This document shows, piece by piece, positions 39,831 through 49,319 of a DNA stretch of 64,000 bases. Below the pieces are notes generated by a model. The model did not search any database. It had not been told where the DNA came from and saw only the letters and a program-made list of their open reading frames with translations. The position numbers and the translations under genes are program-made. This stretch comes from Rhynchonema sp. JSB1_4. Lineage: Eukaryota > Nematoda > Chromadorea > Monhysterida > Xyalidae. How positions within the stretch are numbered: the first letter of the stretch is position 1; each line of letters opens with the position of its first letter. Location: positions 26,121 through 90,120 of the forward strand of contig JASAMV010005060.1 in assembly GCA_030248065.1 (NCBI GenBank), written 5' to 3'.

Positions 39831-41137
39831 CCAGAACCGAACGCATCGTCGCATTTCAAACGCGAAACCATGGCATGAGATTTATATATTATTTTATGTT
39901 GTATATTGTTCGAGATTTTTCCTGCTGACATTATTATGATTACCTAGCGATGTTATGACACTGACTTTTCTCGTTCATCACCGGGCTACCTTGTGCGTTT
40001 ATTGTTGTTGTGTTCGTTTTATCAATTGTGTTTTTTCTGTTCTGGCTTCCGTGTGTGGTTTTTTGTTTTATGTTATTCTATGATTTCCTACTTTTTTGCA
40101 TTGGGTATGCTGCCCGTAAGCTGTTTTCTCTCTCTCTGAACTGCTATATTCTGCACGTGTTGTGTGGCTACAGGGCTCCGATATACGTTTTTCAAACCAG
40201 CAGGTTCCATTTTTATATTGTTTAGTTGCTTTTTATTGGTTTCGAACACGTTTTCGCTTATAAGTTTAGTGCTACGAGTTGCAGTTTTTATATGCAAAAA
40301 ATTGATGTTTCTGCAGCTGTTTGTTAAAAATTCCATTTATAATTGGTCAAAATTTTTCAGCAATAAATGAAGCGGCACTAAATCGATCAAATTTCATTGC
40401 GATAATTATTTATCCACGATAACCTTGTGTTTTACGCAATAATAATCCACTGTTTCTGACGTATTTACACCGGTTCTGCTGCCTTGTCAAATATTTTGTG
40501 ACGTTCAAATTGAAGCAAAATTCGATGGTTTTATAATATTTTTGAAAGGTGTTAATAGCTAAGTTATATTTGTAAATATTTGTAGGTATCTTCCGCGGAT
40601 CATGATGCATTTTTCCGGAGTATTTTATACATCGTATAAATATCATTACGCCAACCAGAATTAAATTGTATTTTCGCCAGTTGTTTTGGTTTCCATAATT
40701 TCTCTCACAAATAAAACCACTGATGCATACAGGGTATTCGTTTCATGATGTTTCATACGATTGTATATTTTTGTACATTTGTGCGAGATTTTTTCACTGG
40801 TTTGCTCTAAATTTTTGAAAAGCTGGAATAGTTTTGTGTGTAATTTTTTGTATTTTCAAAATAAATATTGCAATGCGCAGCAGTGTTATCACATGTGGTG
40901 TTACATTCGTGGTGTTTCTTTTGTTTGGTGTTGCATGTTTTGTGCGAAGAAATTTTTACAACTGTTATGAGAAGAATAGCTGTGTGTGCCACTACGCAAA
41001 ACGCTTCTTTCCTGTTGCGATGTTTGTAATATAAATTTATTTAATTTTATGGATATGAATGTGTGCTTGAAACGGAAATAAATGGATCGAACTGAAACGT
41101 TCAGATTTGGGAAGCGTAAAAAACGTAAAAAAACTGA
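39831..41137. other. Convergent 3' region of TCF (+) and receptor gene B (-)
   Basis: No coding sequence is seen; the DNA is AT-rich. AATAAA at 40362-40367 is a candidate poly(A) signal for TCF, with further ones near 40709, 40859 and 41079. On the minus strand, TTTATT at 41036-41041 reads AATAAA about 100 bases past the stop of receptor gene B. The two transcripts therefore converge and may overlap. Confidence 0.55.
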
Positions 41138-42362
41138 CTATATATCAGCGAATTCAGCATCATTTAGCTCACCATACCCGTCATGATCTTCGACACTGAA
41201 ATGTTCAGCTTTCTCAAAATTTCTATAAAATTCATCCAAGTCGTGTTGATCAAGATTGTGCGAACCATGTTTGCCATTCGCTACTCCCCCAGAATTCTGA
41301 TCGTTGACAATCCAAGAGTAGACTGCATATTCAAGCGAAAACACGAATAATCCCAGAATGAGTACTGTGCAATACAACATCAGAACACCGCTGACATCGG
41401 AGAACGACAAGTATTTCTTTTGCAGAAACGGGTCTTTGTATTCAATCTGCCGTGTCTTGCACTTCTCGGATGATTCCTGAACATTAACATCGTATGATTT
41501 TATTGTTTGACCTTATTGTTTAGACTTAGGCTCAGGTATGCATTAGTTGGGCAGGGACTTCACTTAGCCCCAAGCCAAAATAAGGTGCCAGCCCAGGGCC
41601 TGACGTCAAACATAATCCAAAACCAAGGTTTTTAAATCAAACTCTTTGGGAAAAGATGCTGAAAATGATTTCAATTCAGCCACAAACCGGAAAATACTTT
41701 GCGTATATTTGCTCGAATCTGTGGTTCAGAGACGATATTCCATAGTTGATCAGCTCCAGTCCACTTTCACTGAAATTCTTGCGCAGCCCAAACACCTTGC
41801 CCATGTCTGGCGTAAGACGGCCACTGCTCAGGGTCTGCAAGACATGTTTACATATTTGGTAACATGAAGCTTTGTTGGCGTCACCTCAATCTATGTTCGG
41901 TTGGGTTGCCCGTTTCAACCTGTTTTCACTGAGACACGCGCTGTACCAGGTCAAGTGATGATAGCACGATATGGTCACATGGTCTCATAAACACGCACGA
42001 GTTGGTTTTGATCGTGTAAAACATCATTCTTCGTTCGAAAAACTCTCAAACCAAAAAACATGCCAGTCCCACCGACCTGCAAATAACAGCCCAACGGTTG
42101 CTGTCGCATCAGTTTCAATGCTGGTTTGGACACAAAGCCAATGCGTCTGCCTTCAAGTAGGTAGTCAAGTTGGTCGGTCAAGTTCGGAGCGAACAGAATT
42201 CGATTCTCACTTTTCAGTTGTTGGAAAAGCTGCAAGCAAGTTGGCTCGTCAGTGGAAGCTCGTTTCGGGTTTGGACTTTGGCAACCTGTCTGTTGTGCAG
42301 TACAGCCCAAATTTAGGGCTCGTCAGCCCGAACAACAACAACAACAACAAAAACAACAACAA

Positions 42363-42406
<44 letters not shown>

Positions 42407-44162
42407 CCTTGTAGTACGTGGGAGTGCGTCGTCGCAGTATCTCAGTGAAGGACGTGTCCCATTTGTGCAACACCATTTCGTATTCGCCCGTTCTCAACGA
42501 TCGCATTACGTCATCGACCGAACGGAACTCTTGCGGAATTGGCTTCAGCAACAGATTGGTGAGCAGAAATCCTGAAAAATTCCGAAAAGAAAATTATTGA
42601 TGCGTAACAGCAGTTTTGCACTGTTTCTCCCCCCCCCGTTTTCGCAGAGGCGGGCGGTGCACCAGGACATCGTCAGGGCAAATACACAACTGCGTGACCT
42701 AAAATAGAAAGCTGGGAGAAGATTCTTTTACTCTCAATAAAACATTCCTTCAAACACAGATCCGAACCCTGAAACAGTCCAGTGAACAAGACGAAGAATA
42801 TGCCCAGCACGCCGATCAACAACTTGCCACCGAGTGAACAGTCCGTGAATTCACATGATTGATTCGGAATCAAATATCGAAGCGTTCGCCACGTCAAATC
42901 GCCTAAATAATGAAACAATTTATTTTGAAAACCGACACATTTTGTTGGAATGAAGGTAAGCAAGATATGACAGAAAACCAACCGAAAATGTACATGGGCG
43001 AAGAGCGATAACGATAAACAGAGGAATTGGCTTGATTCTGTGTTCTGGTGCCCGGATGAACGGATAATATACGGGACAGGTAGAGCACCAGAACCACGAA
43101 AATGGTTAGAAGCGCTGACGTGCCCCAAACCCACGACGGCAAAACGTTGTACACCTGAAATTGCAACAAAAATGTTTGAGGGGGCAGCCGGAGTCGAACC
43201 GGCGACCTCTCGATCTGCAGTCGAATGCTCTACCACTGAGCTATACCCCCGCGCCAGTGACGTGCGCTAAACGATGCTCACTAACCGAACGACTGATGTT
43301 TGTTTATGACTTTGTTTGCGTGTAACGAGCGTTGCCTGAATTGTCAAGGCAGGTGTAGTCAAGTTCACAAAAAGTTGGACGAAAAAAGTGGACAGCGACT
43401 GGAATCAGGATGGGGAAAAGACGTTTGTCGCCTTCTGTGGGCTTTGTTTCTGGCGGCAGAAATTTCTAAAAAGATCTGAAAATTCATGACGACCCTGGGT
43501 CGGCAAGGCGAATGCCAAAAATGAATTTTCAATTCAAAATTTTGACCAGAACCGCACCTTGAACAACTGGACGCCGGTGGTGACATTTGGCCGTCTGTAG
43601 ACGAAATATTTTTCCACTGGCAACACAGCGCGAGTCAGTTCGTATTCTGTGGAGCGTCGCGCAGTGTAGCTCATTAAATCGAGTTTTACATCGTATGGTT
43701 CCCCCTGAATTTACAAGGCATCATAAAGAGGAAATCGCATACAGCTAATATTATCATCAAATGTTCTGTCGTCGACATGGATATTGAAATTTAGCTTGTT
43801 GCACTCCCAAAACTGTGCTCCTCAATCTCAGTTGGATATGTGGTGCACCTGGTCATCATCACGTGACCACAAAACTTTGGTATTAATTGTATAATTATAG
43901 ATCCTCGTATTTTTCTCACCCACTCTTCCACCATAGTTCGGTTCAAAATCTTATACTTCCATCCAATGTAGCTCATCAAATGACCGAATATCTCAGCGAC
44001 ATAGCCGGGAAAGTGACACTTTCTGTGAGACAACAATCGTTCAAATTCCTCCACACAAGCATTGGTTTCTTTGTTATTGATTTCAGGTAAATATAGACGC
44101 AACGGTTTGTCGTATGGCGGAGGAAGACGGGCGTATTTGGGTAAATAGCGAACTATCGCCAT
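41138..44162 (-). CDS. Ionotropic-glutamate-receptor-like channel, gene B (no amino-terminal domain)
   Basis: Exons in transcript order: 44162-43920, 43704-43558, 43154-42983, 42902-42768, 42571-42408, 42229-42077, 41834-41688, 41476-41138 (TAG), 499 residues, phases consistent. S1 begins near residue 50 with FPGYVAEIFGHLMSYIGWKY. Residues 93-121 (MSYTARRSTEYELTRA then KYFVYRRPN) match the iGluR S1 end, with Arg98 at the place of the ligand-contacting arginine. M1 is about 142-160, followed by a pore segment GDLTWRTLRYLIPNQS, M3 near 215-235, an S2 lobe (PIPQEFRSVDDVMRSL, LLEGRRIGFVSKPALKLM) and M4 at 417-437 (FSDVSGVLMLYCTVLILGLF). The SYTANLAAF motif is absent; the M3 end reads TGLFQGFLLTNLLLKP. 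No signal peptide is visible at this ATG, so a 5' exon may be missing. Possible alternative: arthropod-style IR-like receptor. Ligand and permeability unknown. Confidence 0.8.
42331..42407. repeat. (AAC)n / (GTT)n microsatellite next to a splice donor
   Basis: About 25 AAC units with two A-insertions fill 42331-42407. On the minus strand the tract follows the exon 5 donor directly: the exon ends TACTACAAG and the intron opens GTGTTGTTGTTG. The repeat is therefore intronic, not a polyglutamine tract, though it is open in that frame on the plus strand. Confidence 0.9.
43168..43172 (-). terminator. Pol III oligo-T terminator of tRNA-Cys
   Basis: Five T residues on the minus strand begin seven bases past the tRNA 3' end (AAAAA on the plus strand), a standard RNA polymerase III stop. 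Confidence 0.8.
43179..43250 (-). tRNA. tRNA-Cys: tRNA-Cys(GCA), intronless, nested in a receptor intron
   Basis: The 72-nt gene folds into a full cloverleaf. The acceptor stem is GGGGGTA with TGCCCCC (one T-G wobble) and discriminator T. The D arm is GCTC...GAGC; the anticodon stem is TTCGA/TCGAG around loop CTGCAGA, giving GCA; the variable loop is AGGTC; the T arm is GCCGG-TTCGACT-CCGGC. A box and B box (GGTTCGACTCC) are intact. It reads 5'-GGGGGTATAGCTCAGTGGTA at its start, very close to the cysteine tRNA of other animals. It sits in the intron between exons 43704-43558 and 43154-42983 of receptor gene B, same strand, only about 25 bases upstream of the acceptor-side exon. Confidence 0.96.
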
Positions 44163-44382
44163 TTTTCTTTAATTTTTATTTCTCTGACATCTTTTTCATC
44201 AAAATCTGGTTGAGTGAGAAATACCCAAGCAACCTGCAATGCTCCATCAAACGGATAAAATGTGCAAACACAAACATATACAAATAGCGTGATCAAAAAT
44301 GGAATTAGTGTATGTGTAGTGTGGACGGACTTGTCGCACGATCATCAAGGTTCGGAAGGGAAAAATTGTTTTAGAACCCCTG
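44163..44382 (-). other. 220-bp spacer between receptor genes A and B
   Basis: The stop codon of gene A and the ATG of gene B are only 220 bases apart on the same strand. No AATAAA is seen on the transcribed strand. A TTGCAG followed by GTTGCTTGGG about 70 bases before the gene B ATG could act as a cis- or trans-splice acceptor. Confidence 0.5.
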
Positions 44383-47300
44383 TCACACTGATGCAGTAGC
44401 AGTGGCCAAAGTGCGCACGCGGCGCAAAAACTGTCGTTTGGTGTGTCGCAGCTCAAAGTTGAGCGCCGCTCGGTTCCGCGAAATCGGATTGCGGTTCTGC
44501 GCCCGAAATGTCCTCGTGTTATGATGACCATTATATGATGTCGGTTCCAGATCTGTCATTCGTCTGTTTGCACCAAGTTCGCACAAGAATGCCAGCCAGG
44601 CGAATATGAGCACACAGAAATAAATGAATATCACACCCCCGATCTCATAAAGCTCGAGTGATTTGCGTTTGAAACCGCCGGTGGCACCCCAATGACTGTG
44701 ACAAGTGTAGGGGTTGGCCTGAATGTTCAAGGATTTTTTGGCTTTGATGGCCAGCTTCAAACCGGAGATCGAGTGTTAGATAACAATGTCTTTTTGTTGC
44801 CTATTCGATTTGCTTTTGAATTGGCAGTGCACCAGGTCATCGTTAGTGCGAATGCACCAGATGCTCACTTGACCACAAAAACACACACTGTGTCGGCTCG
44901 CGTAAAACATCACTGCTCATGCGCAAAAAGGCAAAACCAGACAAGGAAAAGATATTTACCAGAGGGAAATATTTTGAGTAAATGATTTCGAATTGGCGAT
45001 TCAGCGCAGCAATCGAGTAGTCGATGACAACCATGCTGCCGGTGAAATTCTGGTCGAATCCCAAAACGTAACCGACGTACGGATTTAGTTCTTCGGCCCG
45101 CAATACCTGGTCAAAAGATATATTTTTGATATGACAGTTCGATATCGCGCTGCCTTGGTCTCACGTGACTTTATTGCATAAGTAGGTACAGTATGTAAGT
45201 AGGCTGTATGTATTTTCACAGATTTGATGCTCCTCTCGCAGTAGTTGTTGTTCGGGAACAAATTTTACTCTGTTAAACTTTGGTATATGCGATTACCAAG
45301 TTTGATTTCGATCTTGTTTCAACCAACGCTTTTTATTATACTTTCTGGTCACGGCCTTGCGGGGTGAGCAGCCCATAACGATCTCACCTGTAACTCACAC
45401 CCGCGTGATTTTTTTCTCCAGGTCTGCAACACTGGCATTGGTGCATAGCCGACTACATTGTGGTCGAGCATGGTTTGCATCTGGCCCGAAACGCTGTCCT
45501 CGAAAATTATGCGACCCTTGGCATTCAGGTTGGTGATCAACTGAAGAAGAGCTTTGTAATATGAACGAATATAATAGTGAAGATCGGTCCACTGGTGATC
45601 GGATCTGTCCTGGAAACGTGACGTGGCTTTTTTTCAATTTATAGGATATATCCGCATGGTCGACATTGGCATCTGTGTCAAAGCGCGAAACCTACTACCC
45701 TCACATCATTTGAAGTCCCATCACCAATTCAAACTGGCATAGGGCCGATCCGATCATCGCGGGGTTCACTGTTCCCGAGATACATTACCTATTTCTATGA
45801 AATCATTGGCCACAAGGTTCATGAGCACACAGATACGATTAGGTTGGATCTGCTACACCCGTCCGATCGAAAACTTTGCAACCGGCCCAGATCTTCAAAC
45901 CTCGTAATACTTCGGTGTCCGATGCTGCATAATCTCCAACAACGACGTGTTAAACGAATGCAACATCAATCGATAATCACCATCGGCCAAAGCCACCATC
46001 AATTGTTCAACGCTGATGAACTGTTGTGGAATCGGTTTCAACAGCAGATTTGTGAGAAGGAAACCTGAATGTTTTTTTGCATGCTAATATCAAACCTGCT
46101 GATAGGATTGACGTTCTGCAGTAAGCTGGTCATTAGCTAATCTACCAACAAGTTTTACGAAGGTTGAAGTTAATGGCATCAAACAAATCTCGAAATAATC
46201 TCAATAATGATATGGGACCAAGGCATATAGATTCAATTCGACCAGAAAGTTTAATACAGGACTGAATCAGGGTTGGGCAAAAAAAAATTTAAAAAGAAAT
46301 TTTTTTTGTTAATTTTTTTAAATTTTTCGGGGGAACAAAATGTTCTAAAACGTCCAAAAATGGCCTTTTTGGGGGTTATTTTTGTCATTTTTTCCCAAGG
46401 GTCGAAAAATTTTCTTCACAAAATCACTTTTGGGGCATGTATTTGGTATCTAAGAAGCCCCAAATGATGTTATTATACCTTCCCGTGATACATGAGACAC
46501 AGTATGCATGTACTTACATGGTACTTTGATGTCATACCCCATCGGGTCGGTCATATACGACTGATTCAGCGACCCGACAAGTATTTCTGCAGCTTATATT
46601 CTCAATTCTGTATGGTTTATGAGCGAATCTTGCTTATTCGACCACAAACTGTTGTGTCTGATACCACAGAGCAGCAATCATGGGTCCATAACAAGCACAG
46701 ACTATTGGATCGCATCGAAATGGCGTAAACACCTTCATAAGTGATGCAAACCAAGTCACAAAAGTGTCAATTAAAGTTGCATTTTTTTCGCGTTTTTGCG
46801 CGTTTTTAGGCAAATTTGGTAAAATCTCCCCGAATCTGAGACTTTTTTAAAAAAAATTTTTTTAAAAAAAGACTTGTTTAAAAAAATTTTTTTTTCCAAC
46901 CCTGGACTGAATAACTTGAGTCTTTTGCCAAATGCTGCAGCGCTCCTACCTTGAAACAATCCAGTGAAAAGCACGAAGAACACGCCTAACACGCCGATCA
47001 ATAGTTTTGCCGATATCGATTCATCGGTAAATTCGATCGATTGATTCGGGATCAGATATCGAATCGTGCGCCACAGCAGGTCGCCGATGATCGCATTTGA
47101 TCGCATCCATCTGTGCGAGTGAACCTGATAATTCAGGGATATAGTATAGGCTCGGTATAGTTTTAAATGGTGTCTAATATCTAAACATAGCACGTGCTTT
47201 AGCAGTAATGTACCTTATAATTCAGTAATACCTTGAGCTCTGACCCGGAAAGCTGCATGATCCATGTTGGTGTAGTGTGGGTGGCTGGCGGTTCTGTGTA

Positions 47301-48163
47301 GACGCATGCAGTGCATCATCTCAGTTCAGACAATGGTCTAATTTATTTATAATACTTATAGCACGCACCATGCTACAACACATGTCATCGATAAAATAGA
47401 TTTCGATAACGCAGCGTTAAGTTTTTCCAACTGCGAACAATAATCAACTGACCCGCTGATGATATTTGTGAGCGCCAACATCTGTCAAACTGTTTTCGAT
47501 CCGACGCATCTGCTTGTGCACCGATAATTGCCTGGCAAAGTACAACACGCACAAAATCAACAGAGTGCTCAGTGCTGACGTTAACCAAATGGACACCGGG
47601 TACACGCTGTAGATCTGCAACAAACAAGTTCCGCCACAATTGAACACAAGTTCGATACCGGTGCAGCATTGGCACGCACCTGAAAAATCTGCATCATGAT
47701 GGCCTGATTGGGTCGACGATAGACAAAGTACTTCTCCACGGGCAGCACAGCGCGCGTCAATTGGAATTCGTATGATCGTTCGGCCGTGTAGCTCATTAAA
47801 TCGAGCTCGATATCGATGGTGACGTTGCCCTGATTTATGAAGGTCACTCATACCCTGATTCACAAAGGTACCTGTACCTGAGTCATGCTATTAATCAGAA
47901 AGCTCGCCCACCTGATTGTAGACAGTTTCATTGATCAACTCATATTTCCATCCGATAAAATTCAACAAATGTCCAAATATCTCTGCGGCATAGCCCGGTT
48001 CCCTACAACATTCACTAGGTGTCAGTGTGCCGTACTGTTGTACACAGTCGCGCACACGCACACTGTCACTATCGGGCAGGTAGACCCTCAAGGTACGATT
48101 GGGGTCATAGATGAACGTGCGTCGTTCGCCTGCCGCCGCAGCTTTTGTGTGGAATGTAGGCAT
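44383..48163 (-). CDS. Ionotropic-glutamate-receptor-like channel, gene A (no amino-terminal domain)
   Basis: Paralogue of gene B with matching exon plan. Exons in transcript order: 48163-47912, 47829-47680, 47614-47453, 47124-46950, 46064-45901, 45540-45388, 45106-44960, 44754-44383 (TGA), 524 residues. S1 has EPGYAAEIFGHLLNFIGWKY, then MSYTAERSYEFQLTRA with Arg102 at the ligand-contact position and KYFVYRRPN. M1 is about 142-161, the pore segment GDLLWRTIRYLIPNQS at 202-217, M3 at 229-250 (LIGVLGVFFVLFTGLFQ) split by an intron, the S2 lobe has PIPQQFISVEQLMVAL and VVGYAPMPVLQTW, and M4 is at 440-461 (IGGVIFIYFCVLIFAWLAF). The 60-residue cytoplasmic tail is Arg/Asn-rich, unlike the acidic tail of gene B. 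The large intron 46065-46949 holds a hAT-like element. No signal peptide at the chosen ATG; an upstream exon may exist. The acceptor of the last exon is the weakest junction. Confidence 0.8.
44826..44935. repeat. Dispersed GATGACCTGGTGCACC repeat, inverted long copy
   Basis: Starts GTGCACCAGGTCATCGTTAG, continues TGCGAATGCACCAGATG, then TGACCACAAAAACACAC and GTAAAACATCACTGCTCATG. A weaker match with the same order of blocks is at 41947-42030. Intronic in receptor gene A. Confidence 0.55.
45137..45311. mobile_element. Short inverted-repeat element, GATCGGAT/CACGTGAC family
   Basis: The left part has TTCGATATCGCGCTGCCTTG followed by GTCTCACGTGACTTT; the right part ends GCGATTACCAAGTTTGATTT. 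It lies in the gene A intron between exons 45388-45540 and 44960-45106. Diverged copy; limits are approximate. Confidence 0.4.
46268..46904. mobile_element. hAT-like non-autonomous transposon with exact 8-bp target duplication
   Basis: The element starts CAGGGTTGGGCAAAAAAAAA and ends with the inverted counterpart ...TTTTTTTTCCAACCCTG. It is flanked on both sides by GACTGAAT (46260-46267 and 46905-46912). An 8-bp duplication and CAGGG termini are hallmarks of hAT elements. The 637-bp interior has no transposase frame, so it must be mobilised in trans. It is intronic in receptor gene A. Confidence 0.88.
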
Positions 48164-49319
48164 TTATTTGAAAGCCGCGAAAATTGAAATATCAGTACGG
48201 TATAAGCTGACAAATAAATACAATGTTCGTAAATGACCAGCTGTATCAGAAACGCATTAGCAGTGTGAAATTTGATATACCACCGTCTTTCTTGTTGGAG
48301 CACCATGATTTCTTGCCGAGTCTGCCGCTTGTTTCAAAAGGGAAGCGCATTTGTTTCATTTTCTCAAGCAAAGAACGCAAATACAGCGACAACAATGTAA
48401 CAATGTACATTTGTTTGCATTTAACTATTTTATATTGGCTAATGCACCGTGCGCTGGGGAAGGACATCCCAGCACCTGCACCCAGGTGACATGCCCCATG
48501 AAAACAACTCATGATGAAACAACAGGGATTTTTACACTTTTGTCAGGGGCGTAGGTTTTTTTGTTTGTGTGACTACAACCCATTGATTTTTTTGACCACG
48601 CCGTATTTATCCACGGAGAATAAATTGGATTGCTCAATTGTCATCAACCTCTGAAACCCAAGCAAAGCACCATATTTGCGCCTCACCTGCTGCTGTTTGC
48701 GCCCACGGTGAAACATTCCGTGCATCCGTGCAACATCGTTTCCCTGTGCGTTTCAGATTATTGTTATTCGCATGGGGTTGCTTTTGCGTGGATTCTCCAG
48801 GCTGAAAATATATTCCTGAAAATAATTATCATTTATGCCACGTTTTGAAAAATTATGCGTTTTCTTCAGCGTTGATACGTGCTGGCTCAAATGACGTGCT
48901 TGTGCAATGGTGGGGTACGAAAACGGTAAGGGTATTCTTGTTTTATTCAGATTCATTTGGACTCCAGTTGCATCTCAGGGTCGTTTGATTGAAGCGCCCG
49001 CACCCGTTTGACTTAAAGCGTTTTTATGGCAACATAATGGGCGATTTTCTTGAAGGAATGCAAATTCGAGCAGCGTAAAATTTATTTATTGGGAACAACT
49101 GCTTTTATGCTGGTCAAACTTGCAATCAGATATGCTCACGTCACAAATTATCTGATCGGCTTTCGACTAAACCTGACCCTGACGGCAGCAAAGAGCAGGA
49201 AGTTCAAAGCTTTTGAGATTGCATATAAAATCATCGGACTGATTGCAGTGTCCAGTCCCCTGCTTCGTGACGACAGTGCCATTTCGCCAACCACAAACAC
49301 TCGTCAGAATAATCGCCGA
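48164..49319. other. Divergent intergenic region between receptor gene A (-) and SLC17 copy 3 (+)
   Basis: 1.16 kb with no recognised coding sequence. Both neighbouring genes start from it in opposite directions, so it should hold both promoters. The frame of SLC17 copy 3 stays open leftwards to 49050, so its true start could be further upstream. Possible missing 5' exons of gene A (signal peptide) should also be sought here. Confidence 0.5.

Noticed and set aside
42252..42575. Plus-strand open frame with a long polyglutamine-like run
   Set aside because: It is the antisense of receptor gene B exons plus the intronic (GTT)n tract; the minus-strand gene model explains the region fully.
46273..46467. 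Lysine/phenylalanine-rich small frame
   Set aside because: Lies within the A/T-rich end of the hAT-like element and is a by-product of its poly-A/poly-T terminal repeats.
49050..49319. Upstream in-frame extension of SLC17 copy 3
   Set aside because: Open, but the extension is unlike the short N-termini of copies 1 and 2; treated as leader unless cDNA shows otherwise.
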